A stretch of 64,000 nucleotides of DNA from an uncultured Alphaproteobacteria bacterium (GCA_951812805.1 CATOSZ010000003.1:512557-576556), one strand, 5' to 3'. Positions 36,200 through 45,554 are shown, counted from the stretch's first letter. Notes: a model not told the origin generated them from the sequence alone. Numbers and translations: made by a program.

Positions 36200-36898
36200 A
36201 TGAGCATTCTTGCCAAACTCGTCACCGCGATGAAGGGCGCCGCCAGCGAGGCCGGCGAGGCCGTGGTCGATCATCAGGCGCTTCGCATACTGGACCAGGA
36301 AATGCGCGACGCGGAAAAGGATCTGGGCGAGGCGAAGGGCCATCTGACGTCGGTCATGGCGCAGCGCAAGGGCGTACAGCGGGAAATCGACCGGCTGACC
36401 AGCGCCATCTCCGAGCACGAGGGCTTTGCGGCCGCCGCGCTGGAGAAGGGCGACGAGGGCCTCGCGGGCGAAGTCTGCGAGAAGATCGCCGCCTATGAGG
36501 AAGAGCTGGGTGTACAGCAGGGTGCTGCCGAACAGCTCGACAAGGGCCTCGACCAGCTCAAGCAGAACATCAAGACGACCGAGCGCAACATCGCCGCCAT
36601 GAAACGCCAGGTGAACGTGGTGAAGGCGACGGAGAAGGTGCAGAAGGCGAGCGCTGCGGCCTCGCAGCGCTTCTCCGGCACCAACAGCTCGCTCGGTTCG
36701 GCCACCGACTCGCTGGAGCGGATCAAGAAGCGTCAGCAGGAACGCTCGGACCGCATGGACGCGGCGGCCCAGCTGCACGAGGAAAGCGAAGGCGCCGACC
36801 TGGACAAGCGCCTGCAGGCCGCCGGCATCACCAAGACCGGCCAGTCCGGCTCGGACGTGCTGGCCCGCCTGAAGGCCAAAAAGGGCGGCGGCTCGTGA
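36200..36898 (+). CDS. PspA/IM30 family protein (YjfJ-like)
   Basis: The protein is 232 aa, start ATG 36200 with AAAGGAG. It is almost fully alpha-helical: coiled coils with heptad-like spacing run from about 20 to 160 (DLGEAKGHLTSVMAQRKGVQ, LGVQQGAAEQLDKGLDQLKQ). The start SILAKLVTAMKGAASEAGEA fits the amphipathic membrane-binding helix of PspA. IM30/PspA proteins form ESCRT-III-like rings that stabilise the inner membrane. The C-terminal GITKTGQSGSDVLARLKAK is a short linear tail. It overlaps the next gene by 4 bp. Confidence 0.85.
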   Translation: MSILAKLVTAMKGAASEAGEAVVDHQALRILDQEMRDAEKDLGEAKGHLTSVMAQRKGVQREIDRLTSAISEHEGFAAAALEKGDEGLAGEVCEKIAAYEEELGVQQGAAEQLDKGLDQLKQNIKTTERNIAAMKRQVNVVKATEKVQKASAAASQRFSGTNSSLGSATDSLERIKKRQQERSDRMDAAAQLHEESEGADLDKRLQAAGITKTGQSGSDVLARLKAKKGGGS

Positions 36899-37536
36899 TC
36901 CTCAGGCGTCTCTTCGGCGGTGGCGGGAACGACGAACCCCCGCCGCCGCCGGAGCATGCCTGGGACCTCAGGACCGGCGACTTCCTGACCATGGCGCTCG
37001 CCGCGCCGGAAGGGTTGTCGTCGGCCGAGTTGCAGGTGACCGGCGTGCATGCGCTGGACTTCGGCGGGCCGAGCAAGACCCGCCGCGTGCTCCACCTCGA
37101 CGGCGGACAGGCCGGGCCGCTCCAGCTCTGGCGCGACGAACGCGAGCGGGTGGCGATCGCCCGGACGTTGCAGCGCGAAGAGGTGGAACGGCTGTTCGAC
37201 CTCGAGGTTTTCGGCACCCTGTTCGATCCCGACGCGCCGCCCAACGTGGTGCTGGAACGCCAGGAGGCGCCCGGCAACCTCGCCGGCTGGACCGCCGCCG
37301 CCTATCGCCAGGAAGGCGCGGAACAGGCCTGGTACCACCCCCAGGATCCGGCGACCGCGGTCATCGACGAACATGTTTCCGACGACGCCGAGGGCGTCGA
37401 TCACTACCGGCTGGTGAGCGACGACCGCCGCCACGGAATCGAGATCGAGGTCTTCGACACCGGCCGTACGGAGGTATACGCTGTGGCCCTGCTGGCGGCC
37501 GGCGTGATCGAGGCGCTCTGGCCCGCAAGCAATTGA
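36895..37536 (+). CDS. PspA-neighbour protein, DUF2491 (YjfK)-like
   Basis: The protein is 213 aa, GTG start overlapping the PspA stop by 4 bp. A short N-terminal stretch with a proline run (DEPPPPPEHAWDLR) precedes a mainly beta-strand domain (VTGVHALDFGGPSKTRRVLH, QLWRDERERVAIARTLQREE). No catalytic motif is evident. Position and size match YjfK/DUF2491, which follows YjfJ in the yjf operon, but the sequence signature is weak, so the name is partly from context. Confidence 0.5.
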   Translation: MILRRLFGGGGNDEPPPPPEHAWDLRTGDFLTMALAAPEGLSSAELQVTGVHALDFGGPSKTRRVLHLDGGQAGPLQLWRDERERVAIARTLQREEVERLFDLEVFGTLFDPDAPPNVVLERQEAPGNLAGWTAAAYRQEGAEQAWYHPQDPATAVIDEHVSDDAEGVDHYRLVSDDRRHGIEIEVFDTGRTEVYAVALLAAGVIEALWPASN

Positions 37537-37563
37537 GGTGCATCCAGGTCGGGGGGTGTCACA

Positions 37564-38667
37564 GTGCTGGGGCTGATACATCGGCTGCGTCGCCGCCGCC
37601 CGCGCTTTGCGAGCCGGTCGGAAGAGGCCGGCGCGAAGGCGATCACCTTTCTCTTCGTCTATCTGCTGGTCATCATCACCCTGCATGTCGCCGCGATGAT
37701 GGCCTTCGAAGGCCTCGGCATCGCCGACGCCACCTGGCTCACCGTTACCACCCTCACCACCGTCGGTTACGGCGACATCTCGGCGGCCACGGGCGCCGGG
37801 CGCCTGTCGACGGTGGTGCTGGTCTATGCCGGCGGCATCTTCGTCCTGGCCAAAGGGGCGGGGGACTATTTCGATTATCGCGCCGAGCGGCGCCAACGCA
37901 TGCTGACGGGACGCTGGAGTTGGAAAATGGCCGACCATCTACTGTTGATCCACGCGCCGTATCGCGGCGGCGTTCGCTATTTCACCACGCTCATCGAGCA
38001 GTTGCGGCAGTCTGAGTGGGGCGCCGATCGTGACGTCATCGTCGTCACCGACCAGTGGTCCGAGGGCCTGCCCGCCGCCTTGCACGGACGCGGCATCGTG
38101 CATGTCGACGGGCGCGCCGACGATCCCGAGGTGCTGCGCGCCGCTTCGGCGGACCAGGCCGCGGCGATTGCGGTGCTGGTCGCGGACCTCGAGAACCAGG
38201 CCTCCGATTCCATCGCCTTCGATCTGGTGCACCGGCTGACGGAACTCGGCACCGAGGCGCCGATCCTGGTCGAGTGCCTGGAGGACGGCAATCGCGAGCG
38301 GTTGCGTCAGGCCGGCGCCGATTCGGTGCTGCGGCCGATGCGCGGCTATCCCGAGATGATGGTCCGCGCCCTGGTCGCGCCCGGCAGCACGGAGATCATC
38401 GCCGACCTGCTGACGACGCAGGGCGACGAATGCGTGCGATATGAGTGCGAGTTGCGCGACGTCCCCTGGCGCCGCGTCGTCGACACCTTGATGGACGAGG
38501 GCTACGGCACGGCGATCGGCTATGCCACCCGCAGCGACGGCCGGGTCGTCATCAACCCGGCGCCCAACGACGGCATCGACGCGCGCGGTATCTTCGTCAT
38601 CGCCAAGCACGGCCGGGAGGCGATGACCGACGACCTGCGCGCCACCCTCGACACGCTCGCCGCCTGA
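37564..38667 (+). CDS. Two-TM potassium channel with RCK-like cytoplasmic domain
   Basis: The protein is 367 aa, GTG start. Two membrane helices (ITFLFVYLLVIITLHVAAMM and STVVLVYAGGIFVLAKGAG) enclose a pore helix with the selectivity filter TVGYGD (WLTVTTLTTVGYGDISAATG). The cytoplasmic part (about 115-360) resembles a TrkA-N/RCK-type domain, though no clear GxGxxG is visible; ILVECLEDGNRERLRQAGAD is its best conserved segment. Relatives are KCH/MthK-like channels found with PspA and DUF350. It ends the operon and is 4 bp from the convergent M24 gene. Confidence 0.88.
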   Translation: MLGLIHRLRRRRPRFASRSEEAGAKAITFLFVYLLVIITLHVAAMMAFEGLGIADATWLTVTTLTTVGYGDISAATGAGRLSTVVLVYAGGIFVLAKGAGDYFDYRAERRQRMLTGRWSWKMADHLLLIHAPYRGGVRYFTTLIEQLRQSEWGADRDVIVVTDQWSEGLPAALHGRGIVHVDGRADDPEVLRAASADQAAAIAVLVADLENQASDSIAFDLVHRLTELGTEAPILVECLEDGNRERLRQAGADSVLRPMRGYPEMMVRALVAPGSTEIIADLLTTQGDECVRYECELRDVPWRRVVDTLMDEGYGTAIGYATRSDGRVVINPAPNDGIDARGIFVIAKHGREAMTDDLRATLDTLAA

Positions 38668-38671
38668 AGCG

Positions 38672-39847
38672 TCAATCGACGACGAACAACTCGCGCGGGA
38701 CGTCCGCCAGGCATTCGACGCCGTTGTCGGTGATCAGGATGCTCTCCGTGATCTCCATCCCCCAATCGTCGAACCAAAGACCCGGCATGAAGTGGAAGGT
38801 CATGCCGGGGCGAAGTTCACTGTCGTCTTCGGGGCGGAGGCTCATGGTCCGCTCGCCCCAGTCGGGGGGATAGGCGAGACCGATGGCATAGCCGCAGCGG
38901 CTGGACTTTTCGATGCCGCGGGCCGCCAGCACGGCGAAGAAGGCGCGGGCGATATCACCGGTCGTCGCCCCGGGACGCGCCGCATCCAGGCCGGCGGCGA
39001 TCCCCTCCTGCAGCGCCGCCTCGGCATTGCGCCAGCGCTCCGGCGGGCGGCCGAGATAGACCGTGCGGGAGAGCGGCGCGTGATAGCGCCGGTAGCAGCC
39101 GGCGATCTCGAAGAAGGTCCCCTGCCCGGTTTCCATCGGCCGGTCGTCCCAGGTCAGATGGGGCGCGCCGGCCTCCGCCCCGCTCGGCAGCAGCGGCACG
39201 ATCGCCGGATAGTCGCCGCCATGGCCCTCGATGCCGAGCAGGCCCGCCCGGTAGATTTCCGCCACCAAAGCGTTCTTGGCGATGCCGGGCCGCACCGTCT
39301 GCAGGATCGCCGCGTGCATGGTCTCGACGATGCGGGCGGCGATCCGCATATGCGCGATTTCCGCCGGCGACTTCACCGCGCGCTGCCAGTTCACCAGCGC
39401 GGTCGCATCGAGAAAGCGGGCGTCCGGCAGTTCGACACCCAGCACCCGGTGTGCCTCGGCCGAGTAATAGTAATTGTCCATCTCGACGCCGATCGCTGCC
39501 CCGGCCCAACCCCGTTCGCGGATCAGCGCCGCCAGGGTCTGCATCGGGTGGCGTTTCGTCGATTGAACGTAGCTGTCCGGATAGGACTGGATATTCGCGT
39601 CCCCCATGAAGACGGTCAGGCGGGCGCCGTTGGCATCCTGGCCGCGACCCCACCAGACGGGCTCGCCCTCGTGGCCGAGCAGGACCCCTTGATGGACGTA
39701 GAAAGACCAGCCGTCGTAGCCCGTGAGCCAGGCCATGTTGGCCGGATCGGTGACGAACAGCAGCTCGATCTCGGCTGCCGCCATGGCCCGGCGGGTGCGG
39801 GCGATGCGCACCTCGTATTCGGCCCGCTCGAAGCCAAAGCCGCTCAT
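38672..39847 (-). CDS. M24-family hydrolase, DoeA/EutD (ectoine hydrolase)-like
   Basis: The protein is 391 aa with an N-terminal creatinase domain (LLFVTDPANMAWLTGYDGW) and a pita-bread C-terminal domain. The match to DoeA is strong in WWGRGQDANGARLTVF, AIGVEMDNYYYSAEAHRVLG and GYAIGLAYPPDWGERTMSL. All five usual M24 metal ligands are changed: EIAG for DFG, APLSRT for SDxTRT, YAIG for HGIG, FMPG for IEPG and ITES for RIED. This is as in creatinase, a non-metal C-N hydrolase. It probably opens the ectoine or hydroxyectoine ring. It overlaps the upstream dehydratase gene by 4 bp (ATGA). Confidence 0.78.
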   Translation of the reverse strand: MSGFGFERAEYEVRIARTRRAMAAAEIELLFVTDPANMAWLTGYDGWSFYVHQGVLLGHEGEPVWWGRGQDANGARLTVFMGDANIQSYPDSYVQSTKRHPMQTLAALIRERGWAGAAIGVEMDNYYYSAEAHRVLGVELPDARFLDATALVNWQRAVKSPAEIAHMRIAARIVETMHAAILQTVRPGIAKNALVAEIYRAGLLGIEGHGGDYPAIVPLLPSGAEAGAPHLTWDDRPMETGQGTFFEIAGCYRRYHAPLSRTVYLGRPPERWRNAEAALQEGIAAGLDAARPGATTGDIARAFFAVLAARGIEKSSRCGYAIGLAYPPDWGERTMSLRPEDDSELRPGMTFHFMPGLWFDDWGMEITESILITDNGVECLADVPRELFVVD

Positions 39848-40845
39848 GCCCGCGCCTCCTCCAGCGCGTTGGCCCCGTTCAACAGGGCGAGGTGGACACC
39901 CATGTCGATATTGCCGCCGTTTAAGACGACGACCGTCGGACCGCGAGCCTCGACCTTGCCGGCCAGCAGGGCGGCGATGCCGACGGCGGCCCCGCCCTCG
40001 ACGATCTGGCGTTCCTCCCGGTAGGCGTGACGGACCGCTTCGGCGATCTCGGCCTCTTCGACCCGGGCGGTTTCATCGACCAATGCCGCGACCATGCGGA
40101 AGCTGTGGGCGTTGTCGAGACCGATGCCGCCGCCCAGGCTGTCGGCGAGGCTGGCGACCTCCGCCACCTCCACCGGCCGGCCGGCTTCCAGGCTTTCGAT
40201 CATCGCCGCGCCCCTGGCCATGGTGACGCCGACGACGCGCAGGTCCGGCCGCCGCGCCTTGGCCGCCAACGCCACGCCGGCGATCAACCCGCCACCCGAA
40301 AGCGGCACGATCAGGGTTTCGACGTCCCCCGCCTGCTCGACGATCTCAAGGCCGAGGGTGCCCTGGCCGGAAATCACCGCGACGTCGTCGAAGGGCGAAA
40401 CCATGGTCATGCCCGCTTCGGCGACCAGGCGTTTGGCCTCGACCTCCGCCTCGTCCTGGCTGTCGCCGTGGATGCGGATCTCCGCACCGAGCGCGCGGAT
40501 CGCCTCAACCTTCACGGCCGGTACCAGGCTGGACATGCAGATGACGCAGCGGATCCCGGCCTCCGCCGCCGCATGGGCGAGGCCGCGGCCATGGTTGCCG
40601 GTCGAGACGCCGACGATGCCGGCGGCCCGCGCGGCCTCGGGCAGGGAAAGCACGGCGTTGGTCGCACCGCGCAGCTTGAAGCTGCCCGTAGTCTGCCAGT
40701 GCTCCAGTTTCAAATGCACCGGCGTGCCGGTCAGCGCCGACAGGGTCGGCGAGGGCACCAGGGGCGTCGTGCGAAGACGGCCCGCGAGCCGCGTGCGCGC
40801 TTCCTCGACACCCCCGATCGTCGCCCGTTCCGTCGCTTCGGCCAT
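39844..40845 (-). CDS. eutB: PLP-dependent dehydratase, EutB-like (hydroxyectoine utilisation)
   Basis: The protein is 333 aa of the serine/threonine dehydratase fold type II. The PLP Lys is in TTGSFKLRGATNA. The phosphate-binding glycine loop is LSGGGLIAGVALAAK, and the Ser/Asn/Gly motif is STGNHGRGLAHAA. It lacks an ACT regulatory domain. The pairing with the DoeA-like gene, with a 4-bp overlap, matches the eutB-eutD order seen in ectoine catabolic operons, where EutB dehydrates a hydroxylated intermediate. Threonine dehydratase or hydroxyaspartate dehydratase activity is the alternative. The gene is divergent from the ABC transporter operon. Confidence 0.75.
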   Translation of the reverse strand: MAEATERATIGGVEEARTRLAGRLRTTPLVPSPTLSALTGTPVHLKLEHWQTTGSFKLRGATNAVLSLPEAARAAGIVGVSTGNHGRGLAHAAAEAGIRCVICMSSLVPAVKVEAIRALGAEIRIHGDSQDEAEVEAKRLVAEAGMTMVSPFDDVAVISGQGTLGLEIVEQAGDVETLIVPLSGGGLIAGVALAAKARRPDLRVVGVTMARGAAMIESLEAGRPVEVAEVASLADSLGGGIGLDNAHSFRMVAALVDETARVEEAEIAEAVRHAYREERQIVEGGAAVGIAALLAGKVEARGPTVVVLNGGNIDMGVHLALLNGANALEEARA

Positions 40846-40919
40846 GCCAGGTCCCCCCTCGATTCGGTGGCATCATTCGCGCCGCCGAACAAACTGGCAA
40901 GGCGTTTCCAGGGAAGGAA

Positions 40920-40979
40920 TTGGTTAACCGTCGTAATTCAGCTATATGGTGTCGTAGTCGGACTAGTGCCTGTGCACAG
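40920..40979 (+). promoter_or_regulatory. Candidate promoter and palindrome before the ABC operon
   Basis: TTGGTT (40920-40925) is 17 bp from TATATG (40943-40948). A 10-bp palindrome CTGTGCACAG (40970-40979) lies downstream, as expected for an operator over the start site. The 8-bp palindrome GGTTAACC overlaps the -35. Confidence 0.35.
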
Positions 40980-41049
40980 ACGGCACAAAGACTCGATGCC
41001 TGGAGGCGCGCGCGACGCGTTGCCCGACATGGTCGACGAGGGGAGCGAC

Positions 41050-42195
41050 GTGGCGGAGACATCCAGTGATGGAGTCGCGGTTGGGGGGGCCGGCGGCGCG
41101 AACGACAATGCCTTCGTGCGGTTCGCCGAAGTGCAGAAGAGCTACGACGGCATCAGCCTCGTGGTGAAGTCGCTCAACCTCGACATCGCCAAGGGCGAGT
41201 TTTTGACCATGCTGGGGCCGTCCGGGTCCGGCAAGACGACCTGCCTGATGATGCTGGCCGGGTTCGAGCCGGCGACCTACGGCGAGATCTATCTCGACGG
41301 TCAGCCGATCAACAACGTGCCGCCGCACAAGCGCGACATCGGCATGGTGTTTCAGAACTATGCCCTGTTTCCGCACATGACGGTGGCGGAGAACCTGGCC
41401 TTCCCGCTGAACGTCCGCCGGATGGGCAAGGCGGAGGTGCAGGAACGGGTACAGCGCGCCCTCGACATGGTGCAGCTGGGTGCCTTCGGCGGCCGGCGGC
41501 CGGCGCAGCTTTCCGGCGGCCAGCAGCAGCGCGTGGCGGTTGCGCGCGCCCTGGTTTTCGATCCCAAGCTGGTCCTGATGGACGAACCGCTCGGCGCGCT
41601 CGACAAGCAGCTGCGCGAGCAGATGCAGTACGAGATCAAGCACATCCACGAAAACCTCGAGGTCACGGTGGTCTATGTCACCCACGACCAGTCCGAGGCG
41701 CTGACCATGTCGAACCGCATCGCGGTCTTCAACGACGGCGTGATCCAGCAGCTCGCCCCGCCGGCCGATCTTTACGAGCGGCCGGACAATTCCTTCGTCG
41801 CCCAGTTCATCGGCGAGAACAACAAACTGACCGGCACGCTCGCCGCCCGGAACGGCACGGGCTGCGAGGTGACGCTGGATACCGGCGAGAGCGTGAAGGC
41901 GCTCGCCGTCAATACCGGCGCCGTCGGCGAGCGCACCATGCTGTCGCTGCGCCCGGAGCGGGTCATGGTCGACCCGGGCGAGGGGCAGTGCGATACCCGC
42001 GTGCCCGGCCGGGTCGAGGAACTGATCTATCTCGGCGACCATATCCGCACGCGGATCTCCGTCTGCGGGCGCGACGATTTCATCGTCAAGGTGCCGAATT
42101 CCACGGAACACGCTGGCCTCGCGCCCGGCAACGACGTCGCGCTCGGCTGGCGGCTGGAAGATTGCCGCGCGCTCGACATGCCGGCGAACGAATAG
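41050..42195 (+). CDS. ABC transporter ATP-binding protein, PotA-type
   Basis: The protein is 381 aa from GTG 41050 (site GAGGGGAG), the start that gives the normal PotA length. Walker A GPSGSGKTT, Q-loop GMVFQNYALFPHMTV, signature LSGGQQQRVAVARAL, Walker B LVLMDEPLGALD and the His switch YVTHDQSEA are all present. The C-terminal TOBE domain binds ligands or regulatory subunits. It is the first gene of the four-gene transporter operon. The class imports polyamines, amines or small quaternary compounds. Confidence 0.93.
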   Translation: MAETSSDGVAVGGAGGANDNAFVRFAEVQKSYDGISLVVKSLNLDIAKGEFLTMLGPSGSGKTTCLMMLAGFEPATYGEIYLDGQPINNVPPHKRDIGMVFQNYALFPHMTVAENLAFPLNVRRMGKAEVQERVQRALDMVQLGAFGGRRPAQLSGGQQQRVAVARALVFDPKLVLMDEPLGALDKQLREQMQYEIKHIHENLEVTVVYVTHDQSEALTMSNRIAVFNDGVIQQLAPPADLYERPDNSFVAQFIGENNKLTGTLAARNGTGCEVTLDTGESVKALAVNTGAVGERTMLSLRPERVMVDPGEGQCDTRVPGRVEELIYLGDHIRTRISVCGRDDFIVKVPNSTEHAGLAPGNDVALGWRLEDCRALDMPANE

Positions 42196-42268
42196 GGGGT
42201 CGGGCAACCATGCCCACGCGGAGCCGGTGCTCCGAAATTTGGAAAGCAACCTAGGGAGGAGATTCAAG

Positions 42269-43366
42269 ATGAGACTTGCTGCAAAGACCCTGCTGGCCCT
42301 GACGACCGCGGGGGCGCTCGCCGCGCTCGCGACAGCGGCGCCGGCACAGGAACTGGTCGTGGTGTCGTGGGGCGGCGCTTATTCCAAGAGCCAGCAGAAC
42401 GCCTATCACGATCCCTACATGCAGGCCAATCCGGGCGTGAAGATCGTCAACGACGACTCGGCCCCCGAGGCGGTCTCGAAGCTGCGCGCCATGAACGAGG
42501 TGAAGAACGTCACCTGGGACCTGGTCGACGCGGTGGCCTCGGACGCCATCCGGCTTTGTGACGAGGGCCTGGCCGAACCGATCAACCATGACGAAGTGCT
42601 GGCCCCGGCGCCCGACGGCTCACCTGCTTCCAAGGACTTCGGTGCCTTCATCGTCTCCGAGTGCTTCATTCCGCAGATCGTCTATTCGACGACCTTCGGC
42701 TACCGCAAGGACAAGCTCGCCACCGCGCCGACGAGCGTCTGCGACGTCTTCGACCTGAAGAAATTCCCGGGCAAGCGGAGCCTGGAAAAGAAGCCGATCA
42801 ACAACTTCGAATGGGCCCTGTTGTGCGACGGCGTGGCGCCCGACAAGATCTACGACGTGATGGGCGCCGACGGCGGCGTCGACCGGGCCCTGAAGAAGCT
42901 CGACACCATCAAGGACCAGGTGATCTGGTGGACCAAGGGCGCACAGACGCCGCAGCTGCTGGCCGACGGCGAAGTGGTCATCGGCTCGACCTACAACGGT
43001 CGCCTGTTCTCGGTGATCGAGGAGGAAAAACAGCCGATCGGCATGCTGTGGGACTGGCAGGTCTTCGATATCGACGGCTGGATCATCCCGGCCGGCACGA
43101 AGAACCTGGAAGCGGTGAAGAAGTATCTGCGCTACGCCACCGACACCCAGCGCCTCGCGGACCAGGCCAAGTATATTTCCTACGGCCCGACCCGCGCGTC
43201 TTCCGCGCCGCTCGTCGGCAAGCACGCGACCCTCGGCATCGACATGAAGGCGCACATGCCGACGGATCCGAAGAACGCCAAGACCACCCTGCTCTACAAC
43301 TATGAATTCTGGGCCGACAACCAGGACGACTTCACGGAGCGGTTCGAGGCGTGGCTCGCCAAGTAG
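42269..43366 (+). CDS. Periplasmic substrate-binding protein of PotABCD-type ABC transporter
   Basis: The protein is 365 aa from ATG 42269 with the site AGGGAGGAG. The signal peptide KTLLALTTAGALAALATAAP ends at AQELVVVSWGGAYSKSQQ, the start of a type II binding fold (SBP_bac_8/PotD). The conserved segments WTKGAQTPQLLADGEVVIGS and DGWIIPAGTKNLEAVKKY follow. It binds a small cationic or zwitterionic ligand in the periplasm. Genetic linkage to DoeA/EutB-like genes makes ectoine-type compounds or amidines plausible; polyamine is the alternative. Confidence 0.9.
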   Translation: MRLAAKTLLALTTAGALAALATAAPAQELVVVSWGGAYSKSQQNAYHDPYMQANPGVKIVNDDSAPEAVSKLRAMNEVKNVTWDLVDAVASDAIRLCDEGLAEPINHDEVLAPAPDGSPASKDFGAFIVSECFIPQIVYSTTFGYRKDKLATAPTSVCDVFDLKKFPGKRSLEKKPINNFEWALLCDGVAPDKIYDVMGADGGVDRALKKLDTIKDQVIWWTKGAQTPQLLADGEVVIGSTYNGRLFSVIEEEKQPIGMLWDWQVFDIDGWIIPAGTKNLEAVKKYLRYATDTQRLADQAKYISYGPTRASSAPLVGKHATLGIDMKAHMPTDPKNAKTTLLYNYEFWADNQDDFTERFEAWLAK

Positions 43367-43387
43367 GCGGCCGAGCGTAGCGGCCAA

Positions 43388-43411
43388 CCGGGGCGGCTCC
43401 GGCCGCCCCGG
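43388..43411 (+). terminator. Strong stem-loop between binding protein and permease genes
   Basis: CCGGGGCGGC pairs with GCCGCCCCGG around TCCG: a perfect 10-bp stem. It lies 21 bp after the binding-protein stop and 18 bp before the permease. Such intercistronic hairpins often stabilise the binding-protein mRNA and lower downstream expression. Confidence 0.7.
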
Positions 43412-43429
43412 CGCCGTGGGAAAGCCCGG

Positions 43430-44698
43430 ATGACGGACGTGACGGGGACGAACGGGGAGCTGGTCACGGCCGACGGCCGGCCGTTGCGCGCGTCTCTAGC
43501 CCGAGCCCTGCGCCGTCAAAAGCTGCAGGCCCTGCTGCTCGTGGCACCCCTGTTCCTGTTCATTCTGGTCAGTTTCGTTCTGCCGATCGCCGACATGCTG
43601 TTCCGATCGGTGGAGAACTCCATCGTCGCCAAGGTTCTGCCCGAGACGACGACCGCCCTCCGGAGCTGGGATCCCCAAGGCGACGCGCTGCCGGGGGAGG
43701 AGGTCTACGCGGCGCTCTATCGCGATATGCTGATCGCCGCCAAGAACCGCACGGCGACCCGGGTCGGTCAGCGGCTGAACTACGAGTCCTCCGGCTTTTC
43801 CAGCCTGTTTCGCTCCAGCGCCCGCAAGGTCAAGCGCATTAAGGCCGGACCCTACAAGCCGGCGATGATCAAGGCGCACAAGAAGTGGGGCAAACTCGAG
43901 ACCTGGCAGGTCATCGCCAACTACAACGCGAGGTACACGCCGGGCTACTTCTATGCGGCGGTCGACGCCCGGATCGACACCGACGGCGGCGTCACCATGC
44001 AGGACGAGGACAAACGGATCTACGTCAATCTGTTCCTGCGGACCCTGGGTTTGAGTCTCACCATCACGCTCGCCACCCTGGTGCTCGGCTTTCCGGCCGC
44101 CTATCTGCTGGCCCTGCTGCCGACGGCAAAGAGCAACCTGCTGCTGATCCTGGTGCTGCTGCCGTTCTGGACCTCGCTGCTGGTCCGGACCACGGCCTGG
44201 ATCGCCCTGCTGCAACAACAGGGGGTGATCAACGAATTCCTGGTCTTCCTGTCGATCGTCGGCACCGACGACCGGCCACGGCTGATCCACAACCAGGTCG
44301 GCACGGTGATCGCCATGACGCATATCCTGCTGCCGTTCATGGTCCTGCCGCTCTACAGCGTGATGAAGACCATCCCGAAAAGCTACGTGCGCGCCGCCAT
44401 TTCCCTCGGCGCCCATCCCTGGCGCGCCTTCTGGGCCGTCTATTTCCCGAGCACCGTGCCCGGCATCGGCGCCGGCGCGATCCTCGTCTTCATCCTGGCG
44501 ATCGGCTACTACATCACCCCCGACCTGGTCGGCGGCACGTCGGGGACCTTCATCTCCAACCGGATCGCGCTGCACATCTCTTCGTCGCTCAACTGGGGGC
44601 TCGCGGCGGCGCTCGGCGTGATCCTGCTCGGTATCGTGCTGGCGCTCTATCTGCTGTACGACAAGATCGTCGGCATCGACAACATGAAGCTCGGCTGA
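43430..44698 (+). CDS. ABC transporter permease, PotB-type
   Basis: The protein is 422 aa, longer than a typical PotB (about 280-300) because about 130 polar residues (roughly 60-190, containing RSSARKVKRIKAGPYKPAMI) are inserted between helix 1 and the rest. The conserved permease EAA-like loop is ISLGAHPWRAFWAVYFPSTV. About six membrane helices are visible. The inserted domain is probably periplasmic and is seen in other alphaproteobacterial PotB relatives. Confidence 0.9.
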   Translation: MTDVTGTNGELVTADGRPLRASLARALRRQKLQALLLVAPLFLFILVSFVLPIADMLFRSVENSIVAKVLPETTTALRSWDPQGDALPGEEVYAALYRDMLIAAKNRTATRVGQRLNYESSGFSSLFRSSARKVKRIKAGPYKPAMIKAHKKWGKLETWQVIANYNARYTPGYFYAAVDARIDTDGGVTMQDEDKRIYVNLFLRTLGLSLTITLATLVLGFPAAYLLALLPTAKSNLLLILVLLPFWTSLLVRTTAWIALLQQQGVINEFLVFLSIVGTDDRPRLIHNQVGTVIAMTHILLPFMVLPLYSVMKTIPKSYVRAAISLGAHPWRAFWAVYFPSTVPGIGAGAILVFILAIGYYITPDLVGGTSGTFISNRIALHISSSLNWGLAAALGVILLGIVLALYLLYDKIVGIDNMKLG

Positions 44699-44699
44699 G

Positions 44700-45554
44700 A
44701 TGGCGGCGTTTCCCCCCTATACCTCGATACCGGAGCGGATCTGGCACTATGCCTTCCGCGTCATCTGCGGCTGCATCTTCTTCTTCCTGATCTTCCCGCT
44801 GGTCGTCGTGGTGCCGCTCTCCTTCAACGCGGTGCCCTTCTTCACCTTCACGCAGGAGATGCTGACCTTCGATCCGGCCGGCTATTCGCTGAAGTGGTAC
44901 GAGGACTTCTTCACCAACGTGAACTGGCAGGGCGCGGTGCAGAACTCGGTCATCATCGCCGTCTTCGCGACCTTGCTGTCGACGACGCTCGGCACCGTCG
45001 CCGCGCTCGGCCTCTCGCGCCCGAACCTGCCGTTCAAGACCCTGCTGATGAGCGTGCTGATCAGCCCGATGATCGTGCCGCTGATCATTTCGGCGGCGGG
45101 GATGTTTTTCTTCTACTCCCGCATCGGCCTACAGGGGACGCACGTCGGCGTCATCCTGGCCCACGCGGCGCTCGGCACGCCCTTCGTGGTGATCACGGTG
45201 ACGGCGACGCTGGTCGGCTTCGACAACAGTTTGATCCGCGCCGCCACGGGTCTCGGCGCCTCGCCGACGACGACCTTCTTCAAGGTGATCGTGCCGCTGA
45301 TCCTGCCGGGCGTGATCTCCGGCGCATTGTTCGCCTTTATCACCTCCTTCGACGAAGTGGTGGTGGTGCTCTTCGTCGGCAGTTTCAAGCAGCGCACCAT
45401 TCCCTGGCAGATGTTCTCCGGCATTCGCGAGCACATCTCACCGACCATCCTGGCCGTGGCGACCATCCTGGTGCTGGTCTCGATCGCCCTACTGGTGACG
45501 GTCGAACTGTTGCGGCGACGCGGCGAACGGTTGCGCGGAGTACAATCGACCTGA
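44700..45554 (+). CDS. ABC transporter permease, PotC-type
   Basis: The protein is 284 aa with six membrane helices, starting 1 bp after the partner permease stop. The EAA loop is ATGLGASPTTTFFKVIVPLI. The hydrophobic N-terminus (VICGCIFFFLIFPLVVVVPL) and the last helix (SPTILAVATILVLVSIALLV) are complete. It is the second permease of the four-gene importer. Confidence 0.92.
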   Translation: MAAFPPYTSIPERIWHYAFRVICGCIFFFLIFPLVVVVPLSFNAVPFFTFTQEMLTFDPAGYSLKWYEDFFTNVNWQGAVQNSVIIAVFATLLSTTLGTVAALGLSRPNLPFKTLLMSVLISPMIVPLIISAAGMFFFYSRIGLQGTHVGVILAHAALGTPFVVITVTATLVGFDNSLIRAATGLGASPTTTFFKVIVPLILPGVISGALFAFITSFDEVVVVLFVGSFKQRTIPWQMFSGIREHISPTILAVATILVLVSIALLVTVELLRRRGERLRGVQST

